Below are positions 1 to 10,809 of a stretch of 64,000 nt of DNA, piece by piece; the stretch's first letter is position 1, and each line of letters begins with the position of its first letter. The position numbers were made by a program, and so were the translations under genes. The notes under the pieces are model-generated. The model ran no database searches. It had not been told where the DNA came from and saw nothing but the letters and a program-made list of their open reading frames with translations. Source of the stretch: Chitinophagales bacterium (lineage in GTDB: Bacteria; Bacteroidota; Bacteroidia; Chitinophagales; Chitinophagaceae); NCBI GenBank assembly GCA_021323755.1, contig JAJPKJ010000069.1, forward strand, positions 22,064 to 86,063, given 5' to 3'.

Positions 1-429
1 GATTCCATTTTTACATTGGTCTTGCCCGATGGATCGATTTACGAAAAGCCGGGTCATCTTGTTTTGCTGGATCGCGCCGTTGATCCGCAAACAGGAACCA
101 TCAAAGCAAGATTGGTCTTTGCCAATGGGAAGAAAATGTTGAAACCGGGGATCACCACAAATATTCGGGTTAAACACAGTGCGAGTGAAAACAGTCTTTT
201 GATCCCTTATAAGGCGGTCGTTGAGCAGCTGGGAGAATATTTTGTGTATACTGCAAATAATGGACGGGCAAAACAACATAAAGTGGCTTTAGGTACAAAG
301 ATCAACGCCAGCGTGGTTGTAAAAAGCGGATTAGAGGCCGGCGACAGTGTCATTACCGAAGGTGTGCAAAAAGTGAGAGACAGCGTTGCCATTCAGATAG
401 GTGCTCCGAAACCTGCTGCAGCCAAATAA
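1..429 (+). CDS. RND efflux periplasmic adaptor (MFP), C-terminal part, truncated by window start
   Basis: Reading frame open from base 1; 'VDPQTGTIKARLVFANGKKMLKPG...V...AVVEQLGEYFVYT' adaptor C-terminal pattern; followed by RND permease. Confidence 0.85.
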   Translation, partial: DSIFTLVLPDGSIYEKPGHLVLLDRAVDPQTGTIKARLVFANGKKMLKPGITTNIRVKHSASENSLLIPYKAVVEQLGEYFVYTANNGRAKQHKVALGTKINASVVVKSGLEAGDSVITEGVQKVRDSVAIQIGAPKPAAAK

Positions 430-557
430 TTGATAATCGAGTAACTAACAGTAAGGTATAACCCAATTAGGAATGATCAATAGAATTCATGAGGCCCGGA
501 TCAAAATTTTTAATCGCTATTAGTGAATAGCGGCACATCGTAAATCGTACATAAATA

Positions 558-3500
558 ATGAAGTCTACAAACATATTTCTGAGAAGACCGGTAACAGCGA
601 TCGTAATTTCAATCGTAATATTAATGGTTGGAACGCTTGCGATCATTAATATGCCCGTTAGCCAGTATCCGAATATTACACCGCCAACGGTGCAGATTAC
701 GAGCAACTTTACCGGGGCAGATGCTCAAACCGTTGAACAAACCACCACCACCGCCATCGAAACGCAGGTTAATGGTGTGCCGGGGATGGCTTATATACAA
801 AGCAATAGCGCCAACAATGGCGTATCAACGATTACGGCAACATTAAATGTGGATGCGGATCCAAATGTCGTCGCCCTTGACATTCAAAATCGCGTGGGAA
901 TTGCTACCCCTGCATTACCAGCGCAGGTGCAGCGTTTGGGGATTACCACATTAAAACGTAATCCGAGTATTTTAATGCTGGTAGCTATTTATTCACCCGA
1001 TGGGACTCACAGCGTCCCGTTCACGGATAACTATGCAAATATTTATGTGCGTGATCAGTTGTTGCGTGTGCCGGGTGTTGGTGATGTATTCAGCAGAGCT
1101 GATAATTTCAGTATGCGTGTTTGGCTCCAAACAGATAAACTTGCACAGCTGGGATTAACAGTGAACGATGTCCAAAATGCGATCAACGAACAGAATTTGC
1201 AAGTTGCTGCGGGCTCAGTGGCATCGCCCCCGCAGAATTCTTCTTCAGCTTTTGAATTTACTGTGTTCACCAATAGCCGTCTTACGACAGAAAGTGAATT
1301 CGGAAATATTATCGTTCGAGCAAATCCACAGCAGGGATCAATTGTTTATCTAAAAGATGTTGCGCGTATCCAGTTGGGGAAAGTAAGCTATACGGCTAAT
1401 TCCTTTGTAGATGGAAAACGGGCATCATACCTGTTGGTTTATCAGGCGCCTGGAAGTAATGCCTTAGCTACTGCGGACGGGGTATATAAGGCCATGGCCG
1501 ATATGAAAAAATATTTCCCTGCGGATATAGACTATAAAGTTCCATTCGAATCGGTATCTGTTGTAAAAGTGTCTATCGATGATGTGGTGAAAACTTTAAT
1601 GATCGCTTTATTACTGGTGACAATCGTGGTGTTTTTGTTTTTGCAAAACTGGCGTTCAACATTGATTCCGGTGCTGGCCATACCTGTCTCTATTGTAGGG
1701 ACATTCATCTTTTTTATCCCACTTGGTTTTACGATCAATACATTAACCATGTTTGGTTTTGTACTGGCGATCGGGATCGTGGTCGATGATGCCATTGTCG
1801 TAGTGGAAGCCGTGCAACATTATATTGATGAAGAAGGCTTATCTGCGAAAGAGGCTACCGCCCGGGCTTTGTCAGATATAACCGGACCGGTGATCGCCAT
1901 TGCATTGATCCTTGCAGCTGTATTTGTTCCCGTAGGATTTATTCCCGGTATTGTGGGAAGATTATATCAACAGTTCGCTATCACTATTGCGATCTCTGTT
2001 TTGATTTCTGCATTTGTTGCCCTGTCATTGACCCCGGCCTTGTGTTCTCTATTATTAAAACCACAGAACATCAATGAAAAATCCCGGGGGCTGAACAGGT
2101 TTTTTTATTTGTTTGATAAAGGATTTAACTGGTTCAATAAGAAATATACTTCGGGAGTAAGAGGATCGATAAGAAAAGCACCATTGGTCATTGTCCTCCT
2201 GGCTTGTATAGTTGTTGGAGACGTACTATTATTCAAAAACAAGCCCACAGGATTTATTCCTACTGAAGATGAGGGTCGTATTTATATCACTTTTGAAATT
2301 CCAGAAGCCGCTTCAACAACAAGAAGTCTGAATGTTCTTGATAGTATGATGCATATTATCAAGGATGTTCCGGGAGTTGGTCACTACGCTGCCTTGGGTG
2401 GACTGAATGTGCTCACTTTTGGGATCAAATCAAATAGCGGAACCATCTTCATGCAATTGAAGCCATGGGATGAAAGGGGGGATAATACCTCGCAAAAAAT
2501 AATGGCAGAGTTAACCAAACGCCTTTCTGTTATCAAGGAAGCAAGAATCGTTGTGATTCCGCCTCCTGCGATCCCTGGCTTGGGAAATGCGGGTGGTTTC
2601 AGCATTCAGATAGAGCAACGACAATCCAATGATGACATCAAAACTTTTGAAAGAGTGGTGAATGGTTTTGTTGCCGAAGCAAACAAGCAACCGGAGATAG
2701 CGGGTGCGTTTACTTTCTTTAGTGCCAGAACGCCAGGCTATGAAGTGGACGTTGACCGGGATAAGGCAAAAAAGCTCGGGTTGAATCTGGCTGATGTGTA
2801 CAACACGATGCAGATGTATATGGGAAGCACATACATTAATCAGTTGACGATCTATGGCAGAAATTTTTATGTTGTTGCACAAGCAGATACCAATTTCAGA
2901 AACGATATCCAGAGTATCGGGAAATATTATGTAAAAAATTCAGGAGGTGAAATGATTCCACTCAGCGCCGTGGTGAGTTATAAATTGACTGAATCCGCCC
3001 CTCTTATTTCTCATTTTAATATTTACAGAAGCGCTGAAGTCGATGGAAATGCAAGACAGGGATTTAGCAGCGGTCAGGCGCTTGAAGCCTTACAGCGTGC
3101 GGCTGCAAAAGTTTTGCCAGAAGGCTATGGTTACGAATTTTCCGGACTTAGTTTGCAGGAAATAAAATCGGGCTCCAGCTCTGTGTATATTTTTGCATTG
3201 TCTGTCGTGTTTGTATTTCTGTTTCTTGCGGCATTGTACGAAAGCTGGTCTGTCCCATTTTCTGTGTTGCTGGCAGTTCCTATCGGTGTGTTGGGTGCAA
3301 TTATTGCGCTGACAATTGTGACAAGACTATCCAATAATGTATATGCGCAAATCGGGTTGATAACGCTGATCGGTCTGTCTGCAAAAAATGCCATCCTGAT
3401 TGTCGAGTTTGCCAAAGAAAGAGTGGATCGCGGCATGGATGTTATTGCCGGGACACTCGAAGCCGTGCGACTGCGTCTTCGGCCAATATTAATGACATCC

Positions 3501-3728
3501 ATCGCATTTATACTGGGAGTTCTCCCACTTGCGCTGGCTACCGGCGCGAGTTCTGTGGCGCGTAATACAATTGGCTGGACCGTATTGGGCGGAATGGTCG
3601 CAGCGACCGGTCTGGCGATATTTATCGTTCCGGTTTTGTTTGTGGTCATAACCAAACTATCCTACGGTAAAGCAAAACTGGAAGAATTAAAGGAACAGGC
3701 TTCATCAAATATCGAGGAAAATACATAA
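558..3728 (+). CDS. RND multidrug efflux permease (HAE1/AcrB-like)
   Basis: 1056 aa; 'FLRRPVTAIVISIVILMVGTLAIINMPVSQYPNITPPTVQI', 'GIVVDDAIVVVEAV', 'LIGLSAKNAILIVEFAKE'. Confidence 0.95.
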   Translation: MKSTNIFLRRPVTAIVISIVILMVGTLAIINMPVSQYPNITPPTVQITSNFTGADAQTVEQTTTTAIETQVNGVPGMAYIQSNSANNGVSTITATLNVDADPNVVALDIQNRVGIATPALPAQVQRLGITTLKRNPSILMLVAIYSPDGTHSVPFTDNYANIYVRDQLLRVPGVGDVFSRADNFSMRVWLQTDKLAQLGLTVNDVQNAINEQNLQVAAGSVASPPQNSSSAFEFTVFTNSRLTTESEFGNIIVRANPQQGSIVYLKDVARIQLGKVSYTANSFVDGKRASYLLVYQAPGSNALATADGVYKAMADMKKYFPADIDYKVPFESVSVVKVSIDDVVKTLMIALLLVTIVVFLFLQNWRSTLIPVLAIPVSIVGTFIFFIPLGFTINTLTMFGFVLAIGIVVDDAIVVVEAVQHYIDEEGLSAKEATARALSDITGPVIAIALILAAVFVPVGFIPGIVGRLYQQFAITIAISVLISAFVALSLTPALCSLLLKPQNINEKSRGLNRFFYLFDKGFNWFNKKYTSGVRGSIRKAPLVIVLLACIVVGDVLLFKNKPTGFIPTEDEGRIYITFEIPEAASTTRSLNVLDSMMHIIKDVPGVGHYAALGGLNVLTFGIKSNSGTIFMQLKPWDERGDNTSQKIMAELTKRLSVIKEARIVVIPPPAIPGLGNAGGFSIQIEQRQSNDDIKTFERVVNGFVAEANKQPEIAGAFTFFSARTPGYEVDVDRDKAKKLGLNLADVYNTMQMYMGSTYINQLTIYGRNFYVVAQADTNFRNDIQSIGKYYVKNSGGEMIPLSAVVSYKLTESAPLISHFNIYRSAEVDGNARQGFSSGQALEALQRAAAKVLPEGYGYEFSGLSLQEIKSGSSSVYIFALSVVFVFLFLAALYESWSVPFSVLLAVPIGVLGAIIALTIVTRLSNNVYAQIGLITLIGLSAKNAILIVEFAKERVDRGMDVIAGTLEAVRLRLRPILMTSIAFILGVLPLALATGASSVARNTIGWTVLGGMVAATGLAIFIVPVLFVVITKLSYGKAKLEELKEQASSNIEENT

Positions 3729-3827
3729 GACCGATGTTTCGGGATCACGAGTTTGGGCTATGCTTTGCCGTTGGTTGTTTCTTTTGTATCCGGCGGAGGT
3801 TTAATGAATGTGCTTTCGTTAGCACAA

Positions 3828-3865
3828 TAAAAAATCCCTGCGGGATGCAGGGATCTTTTTAAAAG
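3828..3865. terminator. Bidirectional intrinsic terminator between convergent genes
   Basis: AAAAAATCCCTGCgggatGCAGGGATCTTTTTAAAA: stem flanked by A-tract and T-tract. Confidence 0.75.
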
Positions 3866-3876
3866 AGTTTTTGGTC

Positions 3877-4317
3877 CTACCATTTGTCAACCTCTTCATT
3901 AGCGTTAGTTGTTGCTGCAGGTGGTGGTGTTTCTTCGATTTTTTCAGGAACAACCGCTTCCACTTCTGCAATAGTTTCGGTTTTTTCAATGCCGTTTTCA
4001 CTGCTGACATGTTCTGTTTCGGGAACTGTATCGTGATTGTAGGCATCAAAATCAAAGTCCGGCATCAGGTCAGTTTTTACATAATCAACTGTTTCGTTCA
4101 ATGCCTTAATAAATTTGTTGAAGTCTTCTTTGTACAGGAATATTTTATGCCTGTCGTAGCCATCTTCATTAAATTTTTTTCGGCTTTCGGTAATAGTCAA
4201 GTAATAATCATTGCTCCTGGTTGCCCTAACGTCAAAAAAATAGGTTCTTCTTTTACCGGCTCTTATGCGTTTGCTATAAACGCTTTCCATTCTTTTTTCA
4301 TTGTTGTCGTACGCCAC
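3877..4317 (-). CDS. PUR family DNA/RNA-binding protein (DUF3276)
   Basis: 'VYSKRIRAGKRRTYFFDVRATRSNDYYLTITESRK' typical of Bacteroidota PUR-alpha-like proteins. Confidence 0.85.
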   Translation of the reverse strand: MAYDNNEKRMESVYSKRIRAGKRRTYFFDVRATRSNDYYLTITESRKKFNEDGYDRHKIFLYKEDFNKFIKALNETVDYVKTDLMPDFDFDAYNHDTVPETEHVSSENGIEKTETIAEVEAVVPEKIEETPPPAATTNANEEVDKW

Positions 4318-4446
4318 AAATAAAATTTTTAACGATTAATCAATACAGTTTTTCAAGAAGTCACAAATATAATATTGTTTTTGAACTGACAAAATTTGCA
4401 ATGCGAAAAATCAGGAGGATAAAGTATGCAGCAGATCTGGCATTGC

Positions 4447-6321
4447 TCAGGATTGGACGTCTTCTTCTTTCTCCTGTTGCTGTTGTTCATAAAGATATGT
4501 ATAATAACCGTTGCGAGCAAGTAGCTGTAGATGAGTTCCGGTTTCAACAATCTTTCCATCATCCATTACGATAATATTGTCGAAATTGAACATTGAAAAT
4601 ATGCGATGGGTAATGATTATAGCGGTTTTATGCTGAAGATAATTGTACAGGTTTTCGATGATCTCTTTTTCGGTTTTAGTATCCACTGCGCTCAGGCAAT
4701 CGTCAAAGATTACGATTTCCGGATCTTTTATTAAGGCCCGGGCGATCGAAATTCGCTGCTTTTGCCCTCCGCTCAATGTCACGCCGCGCTCACCGATCAT
4801 TGTTTCATATTTTTCAGAAAATCCCTGGATTTCCTTTTCAACGCTGGCATACTGTGCGGCTTTCTGGACCATTTTATCATCTGCATTTTCTACACCAAAC
4901 CTGATATTGTTGGTGACAGTGTCACTGAACAGAAAAACATCTTGGGGAACATAACTTATTTGTTTTCGCAGATCCTGAAGATCGAGTTGTTTGAGATCTG
5001 TACCATCAATATCAATATTTCCTTTATCCGGATCATACATACGCAACAACAATTGTGCGACGGTGGTTTTGCCGCTGCCGGTCCTTCCGATTATCGCGAT
5101 CTTTTGTCCTTTTTCAATATGAAGGTTAAAATTTTTCAGGGCATGAATTCCTGTATTTGGATAAATGAATTCCACATTTTTAAAGGAAATATTTCCTTCA
5201 AATTTTTTTATTATCGGTGATGGTGGATTTCTTATTTCAGGAACGGTATCTAAAAATTCATTTAATCTTTTTTGAGATGCAGCGGCTCGTTGAATCATGC
5301 TGGCGACCCAGCCGATGGCACTTACGGGGAAGGTAAGCATGGTAATATAGATCACAAATTCAGTGACCGTTCCCAGATCAGTATTGTGTTTTCCGTAGAT
5401 CACATATAATCCACCGATCATGATGGTCAACAGCGTGCTAAGACCGATCATTAACCCCATCGAAGGGAAATAAACAGATTCAACTTTAGCAAGATTGGTC
5501 GCATTTTTCCGGTAGTCTTCACTGTTAGTATCAAAGACCCGCAACATTGCTTTTTCCTGCACATAAGATTTTATGACGCGAATGCCGCTGTAAGATTCCT
5601 GGGCATTGGTGGTGAGACTACTGAGCAATGCCTGTATGCGTTCGCTTTTTTTATGAATAATGGTATTTACATAATAAATGGTGATGGCAAGAATGGGTAA
5701 TGGTGTCAGCACATAAAGAGATAGCAAGGCATCTTTGCGCAGCATAAAAAATAAACTGAACCCGATTCCTGCCAGCAGATTGATGAGATACATCATCGCC
5801 GGACCGGTGTACATGCGCACGCGGCTTACGTCTTCGGCAATTCTGTTCATCAGGTCGCCGGTGCTGTGTGTTTTATAAAAATTGGCATGAAGTTTTTGAT
5901 AATGGGTATAGACCGCATTTTTTTGATCGTATTCAATATGCCGACTCATTACTATAATGGTCTGTCGCATAAGAAAGGTAAAAAAGCCGCTGATCAAGGC
6001 AAGTATCAATAATGTAATCCCGCAAATGAATATTTTCTTATTAAAAGAAGGTTTTGTTTCATTGATCTTGCTGATGAATTTTCTTACGAGAATATCATAA
6101 TTTGCGCTATCTCTTTTTTCAGTTTGAGCACGTCTGGCAGGACTGATATTGTTTGTTGAATCTGACGTGATATTTTGTTTTTCAGCGAGATTCACGACAT
6201 AACCCGTAACCTGTGGCGCCAGTATTCGGAAGTAGTTGGAAAGAACAATAAAAACAATACCGAGCAGAAATCGCCAGCGATACTTCCATAAATATTTATT
6301 GAGTGATTTTAAATAGCGCAA
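4447..6321 (-). CDS. ABC transporter, fused permease and ATP-binding protein (MsbA/multidrug type)
   Basis: Walker A 'IIGRTGSGKTT', signature 'LSGGQKQRISIARAL', N-terminal membrane domain. Confidence 0.95.
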   Translation of the reverse strand: MRYLKSLNKYLWKYRWRFLLGIVFIVLSNYFRILAPQVTGYVVNLAEKQNITSDSTNNISPARRAQTEKRDSANYDILVRKFISKINETKPSFNKKIFICGITLLILALISGFFTFLMRQTIIVMSRHIEYDQKNAVYTHYQKLHANFYKTHSTGDLMNRIAEDVSRVRMYTGPAMMYLINLLAGIGFSLFFMLRKDALLSLYVLTPLPILAITIYYVNTIIHKKSERIQALLSSLTTNAQESYSGIRVIKSYVQEKAMLRVFDTNSEDYRKNATNLAKVESVYFPSMGLMIGLSTLLTIMIGGLYVIYGKHNTDLGTVTEFVIYITMLTFPVSAIGWVASMIQRAAASQKRLNEFLDTVPEIRNPPSPIIKKFEGNISFKNVEFIYPNTGIHALKNFNLHIEKGQKIAIIGRTGSGKTTVAQLLLRMYDPDKGNIDIDGTDLKQLDLQDLRKQISYVPQDVFLFSDTVTNNIRFGVENADDKMVQKAAQYASVEKEIQGFSEKYETMIGERGVTLSGGQKQRISIARALIKDPEIVIFDDCLSAVDTKTEKEIIENLYNYLQHKTAIIITHRIFSMFNFDNIIVMDDGKIVETGTHLQLLARNGYYTYLYEQQQQEKEEDVQS

Positions 6322-6411
6322 AAGAAGAATTTTTGCGAATTTACCAAAACAAATGCGAAAACGAATCTAATGTGGTGAGCGGTTATCGGCCGTTATGTAG
6401 CAAGCATACAT

Positions 6412-6849
6412 TTATTTTGCACTTAGTAAAGTAATATGCAGGGCAACAAGCATCCATTTGTTTTTTCTTTTTTCATAAACGGACATATAACTGTTATGGA
6501 GATTTGAGATTACTCCATGAAGATTTCTTACCAAAGATGTTTTAACCATTAATATTCCGGTATTGCCGATTATTCTTGCGCTCGTTATTGAATCAATTTT
6601 TGCGCTAATATATTTTCTGTCCGGATCCATTATCAGGGTGAGAATTTTCTTTTTGTCAAGTGTCTCGCCGAGTGTATTGACAAAAACCAGGTCTTCAGCA
6701 AGGATTTTATTTAAAGTTGAAGTATCTTTTGTAACAAAAGTGCCAACACGTGCTTCCTCGGTTTTTTTAAGCGTTTCAATGTCATTGCTCTGAGCAAAAA
6801 TGCTGCCCGTGACGAAGGTGAGAAGCAAGAATGAAATAATGTTTTTCAT
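6412..6849 (-). CDS. Exported NTF2-like (DUF4440-type) protein
   Basis: Signal peptide from internal Met (MKNIISFLLLTFVTG); 'EEARVGTFVTKDTSTLNKILAEDLVFVNTLGETLDKKK'. Confidence 0.7.
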   Translation of the reverse strand: MKNIISFLLLTFVTGSIFAQSNDIETLKKTEEARVGTFVTKDTSTLNKILAEDLVFVNTLGETLDKKKILTLIMDPDRKYISAKIDSITSARIIGNTGILMVKTSLVRNLHGVISNLHNSYMSVYEKRKNKWMLVALHITLLSAK

Positions 6850-7139
6850 GTCAGTACTGATAATATTTTTTAAGTTAGCCAATTGCAAAAATTCAATCAT
6901 TGTGACCCATTACACCGATGTCCTGCTGCGTTTATTTCATCACGCAATGTTAGTTTGAAATTTTCATTTGCAGATTATCGTGATGTTAATGATTTGTTTA
7001 CAGCATGGAGATCGCAGTTTTAATATTCAGATTTCCATCGACAATGATTCTTTCTCTCATTATCTTTGCTCTTCTTTCTGCTAATCAAAAACACATCGCA
7101 TTTAATAAAATATTTCTTTTCTAAAAATTTATTACTGAG

Positions 7140-8531
7140 ATGGTTGAATTCTTAGGTAAGGTCAGGCGTCATTTGAAATTATCTTTTGACAGCATTAGAA
7201 ATGAACGGTTAAAAAAGAATTTGCTCCAGGCAATTCCTTTCTGGGTGGCCTCGTTGATCACCGGTTTGCTGGCGGTATTATACACCAGGCTTTTTTCCTA
7301 TGCTGAACATGGAACAGCTTATTTGTTTCAACACATAGCCTGGGTCTTTTTTCTGCTTACTCCATTATGTTTTATTGTTGCCTGGTGGCTGGTAAAAAAA
7401 TTTTCGCCTTTTGCGCGTGGCAGCGGAATACCTCAGGTAATCGCATCCATTGAGCTGGCCACGCCAAAGCAACATCAAAAAATAAATAAGCTATTAAGTT
7501 TGCGCGTGATTTTTATCAAGGTGCTCTCAAGTCTGGTCATGGTTTTTGGCGGCGGCGTAATTGGGAGGGAAGGCCCAACCATTCAGATCGCTGGTTCCAT
7601 CTTCAGAAAAATAAATCAGTGGCTGCCCAGATGGTGGCCGAATGTTTCAAGAAGAAATATGATCATGACCGGCGCGGCAGCCGGGCTGGCTGCGGCATTT
7701 AACACACCACTCGGGGGGATAGTTTTTGCTGTGGAAGAACTCACCAAAACCCATATTAGTTATTTTAAAACAGCGCTTTTCACGGCTGTTATTATTGCCG
7801 GATTGACTGCCCAGGCATTATTGGGTCCTTATTTATATCTAGGTTATCCAAACATCAATAATCTTTCTCCGTTTATTTTTTTAGGAGTTATTGCGGTGGC
7901 GATTATCTCGGGATTGGGAGGTAGTATAATGTCGAAAATAATTTTATTGATCTTTCGATGGAAAAATAAATTCAAATTCAATTACCAGCATGTCCTGTAT
8001 GTAACAGCTTGTGCTTTATTGATCGCAGGACTGGCTTTTTTCATTAATGAAAGAATGTTTGGTTCGGGAAAAGAAATAATGGCGACCACCTTATTCACCG
8101 CCAATAAATCTTTGCCCTGGTATATGCCATTATTCAGGATCGCCGGCCCCATACTTTCATTTACCACAGGCGCAGCGGGCGGCGTTTTTGCACCCTCATT
8201 AAGTGCGGGAGCCAGTGTCGGCGCGGTTTTTTCAAGTTGGTTTCATTTTTCTGATTCAAATACAAACCTGCTCATCTTATCGGGAATGGTTGCCTTTCTT
8301 ACGGGGGTAACCCGCACCCCTTTTACCTCTGCTATTCTTGTTTTGGAAATGACCGACAGGCATAATGTTATTTTTCATTTGATGCTTGCGGGGATGGTTG
8401 CATCACTTGTTTCCATTGTTGTAGATAAACATTCTTTCTATGATCACTTAAAAACGTTTTATCTCCGGGAATTGGAACGCGAAGAAAATGAAGAAGATAA
8501 AGCGCAGCCCCCGAATCTACAGTTGGAGTAA
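7140..8531 (+). CDS. Chloride channel (ClC) family protein
   Basis: 'GSGIPQV', 'GREGPTIQIAGS', 'GAAAGLAAAFNTPLGGIVFAVEE'. Confidence 0.95.
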   Translation: MVEFLGKVRRHLKLSFDSIRNERLKKNLLQAIPFWVASLITGLLAVLYTRLFSYAEHGTAYLFQHIAWVFFLLTPLCFIVAWWLVKKFSPFARGSGIPQVIASIELATPKQHQKINKLLSLRVIFIKVLSSLVMVFGGGVIGREGPTIQIAGSIFRKINQWLPRWWPNVSRRNMIMTGAAAGLAAAFNTPLGGIVFAVEELTKTHISYFKTALFTAVIIAGLTAQALLGPYLYLGYPNINNLSPFIFLGVIAVAIISGLGGSIMSKIILLIFRWKNKFKFNYQHVLYVTACALLIAGLAFFINERMFGSGKEIMATTLFTANKSLPWYMPLFRIAGPILSFTTGAAGGVFAPSLSAGASVGAVFSSWFHFSDSNTNLLILSGMVAFLTGVTRTPFTSAILVLEMTDRHNVIFHLMLAGMVASLVSIVVDKHSFYDHLKTFYLRELEREENEEDKAQPPNLQLE

Positions 8532-8545
8532 CTAATCAAGACCTT

Positions 8546-9418
8546 TTACAACCTTATCGTTTCAGGAAGATATTTGCGGATAAGGCCTTCATAATAGGGC
8601 TTCAGTTCTGCAACCACAGGCGGTTTCGGACTTTTTGAATACAGGTCGTATGGGTTGAATTTTTTTACCCACTCGAACATTTCACGATCATGATCATCCA
8701 TCAGATGTTCGTAGCCATGTTCTCTGTGTTGGGAATAAAATGAATGATAACGAATCATGTATAACGCAGGTTCGGGTAAATAGTCTTTCATGATATGATA
8801 AAGATATTCATCGTGTCCCCAGCTCATGGTGACGTTGCGCAAGCCGCAGCTTTCGGCGTAAATTCCATATTTAGTATTGAAACGATCATCGCTGTAATCA
8901 GGATTATTGGCAAAGAATTCCGGGTAAACAATTTTATCAGAATATGCACAACCTACCGGGAACGTATCGCCGACAACGGCCCATTGCGGTTCCCCGAATA
9001 AGCACAATACTTTGCCCATATCATGAATAAATCCCGTCAACACAAACCAATCCGGATGTCCGTCCGCGCGAATGGCTTCACCGGTTTGTAATAAATGCTG
9101 CAATTGATCTAATTCAATGTCCGGATCTGAATCATCAACCAAGGTGTTTAAAAAATCCATGGCATCCCAGACCCGCATTTGTTTGCGTTTGAATTGCAAA
9201 AATTCCTCTCTTTTTTGCTGTACAAAATCGTAGCTCTGGTAAGTATGGTTCAATCGATAAAACTCACGTACGGTATCGCGTTGCGGATTGTCATAATTCC
9301 GATACTCATTCTTTGTTTTCCCATCTTCAGTATATCTTTCCAGCACGTCTTCATCCCATTGTTCAATATTGTGGAGTGGATTGATTTCTTTTTCAGAAAA
9401 TGAATTTTGCTCTTTCAT
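8546..9418 (-). CDS. Inositol oxygenase (MIOX family)
   Basis: 'DDSDPDIELDQLQHLLQTGEAIRADGHPDWFVLTGFIHDMGKVL...FGEPQWAVVGDTFPVGC...MSWGHDEYLY' MIOX signature with HD-type iron ligands. Confidence 0.95.
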   Translation of the reverse strand: MKEQNSFSEKEINPLHNIEQWDEDVLERYTEDGKTKNEYRNYDNPQRDTVREFYRLNHTYQSYDFVQQKREEFLQFKRKQMRVWDAMDFLNTLVDDSDPDIELDQLQHLLQTGEAIRADGHPDWFVLTGFIHDMGKVLCLFGEPQWAVVGDTFPVGCAYSDKIVYPEFFANNPDYSDDRFNTKYGIYAESCGLRNVTMSWGHDEYLYHIMKDYLPEPALYMIRYHSFYSQHREHGYEHLMDDHDREMFEWVKKFNPYDLYSKSPKPPVVAELKPYYEGLIRKYLPETIRL

Positions 9419-9570
9419 AAAGCGTATTTAATAAAACTAAATTTACCATTTTTTTTCAATCCTCCCAATCCACGGTTTTATTTTGTCAAACCAATTGAGG
9501 CAAAAAATATTTCATTATCTTTCAAGTCATTCATTGCCTGCCAGCATTTTCTAACCGAATCAACATTACC

Positions 9571-9831
9571 ATGAATTCACTTAGTATTACCATTATCGGT
9601 CTTATTGCCGCTTTTTGTACTACCATTTCTTTTCTGCCACAGGCAATAAAGACCATTCGAACAAAAGATACCTCAAGTATCTCCGTTTCTATGTATTCAC
9701 TTTTTACCGTGGGGACGTTCATGTGGTTAATTTATGGGTCGCTCTCTGCCAACATTCCGGTTATTATTGCCAATGCGATAACATTGATATTTGCCAGCAT
9801 TATTTTGGTGTATAAAATAAAATACAATTAG
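9571..9831 (+). CDS. SemiSWEET (PQ-loop) sugar transporter
   Basis: 86 aa, 3 TM; 'FLPQAIKTIRTKDTSSISVSMYSLFTVGTFMWLIYG'. Confidence 0.9.
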   Translation: MNSLSITIIGLIAAFCTTISFLPQAIKTIRTKDTSSISVSMYSLFTVGTFMWLIYGSLSANIPVIIANAITLIFASIILVYKIKYN

Positions 9832-10003
9832 TATTTTTTTAGCACAACATGTCATGATGACGACAAAATCCGCATAATCTCTTTATAACTTTGTATCCGT
9901 ATTTATTTGATGGCGGCTTTTGGTCGCCTCCCGAAAATCGATAACGCGCCTTTTTTTCCCGGATGGAAGGCCTTGCGGTTCATTAAATAATAAAAGCGTC
10001 ATT

Positions 10004-10750
10004 ATGAAAAAATATTTTCTTGTTCCCGCCATCTTGCTGACATTATCATTCTTTGCATTCCGTTTTTCTAAAAATCCTGAAAATAAGAGTGGTCAGGGGT
10101 TTGCGGTTATTGAGTTATTTACGTCTGAAGGATGTTCCAGTTGCCCCGCCGCCGATGATGCAGTTGCAGAAATTGCCAAGCAATCTAAAAACAATGTTTT
10201 TATTCTCGGTTATCACGTTGATTATTGGAATTATCTTGGCTGGAAAGATGCTTTTAGCAATAGCGCTTATTCGGATCGTCAAAAACAATATGCAAATGTC
10301 TTTCGGCTCAATAGCATCTACACGCCACAAATTGTGGTGAATGGGAAAACGGAATTTGTAGGATCAGATAAGAATAAACTGCAACAAACAATCGCCAAAG
10401 AGCTTAGTATGGTAATGATGAGGCCATTTGATGTTAGTGCAAGGGCTCTCGATGACAAAACGATTACGGTGGATGTTAAAATGCCTTCTTCTCCAAATGA
10501 TATTATTAATATCGCGCTGGTTCAATTACAGGCGCAGAGCAGTGTTAAGCGAGGTGAAAACAGTGGACGGCAACTTCACCATATCAATATTGTGCGGGAA
10601 TTAAAAACAATTGATCCATCCACGAAACAACCTTCCATAAATTTTATTTTGCCCGGCGGAATGACGAAAAAAGATTTTACAGTAATTGTCTTTTCTCAAA
10701 ACAGGAACAATTTGCAAATTGATAATGCTGCACAGGTAAATATTCAGTGA
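10004..10750 (+). CDS. DUF1223 secreted thioredoxin-fold protein
   Basis: 'VIELFTSEGCSSCPAADDAVAEIAKQ...YHVDYWNYLGWKDAFS'. Confidence 0.9.
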   Translation: MKKYFLVPAILLTLSFFAFRFSKNPENKSGQGFAVIELFTSEGCSSCPAADDAVAEIAKQSKNNVFILGYHVDYWNYLGWKDAFSNSAYSDRQKQYANVFRLNSIYTPQIVVNGKTEFVGSDKNKLQQTIAKELSMVMMRPFDVSARALDDKTITVDVKMPSSPNDIINIALVQLQAQSSVKRGENSGRQLHHINIVRELKTIDPSTKQPSINFILPGGMTKKDFTVIVFSQNRNNLQIDNAAQVNIQ

Positions 10751-10809
10751 GTAATTGTAAGTGTAAAATTTTTTAGATCAAAACTCCCCTCTTTCCTTAT
10801 TTTTATTAT

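Noticed and set aside
207-392. Short antisense ORFs inside large genes throughout the ORF track (e.g. 207-392 -, 3131-3655 -, 2511-2882 -)
   Set aside because: They overlap well-supported CDS on the opposite strand and encode no recognisable protein.
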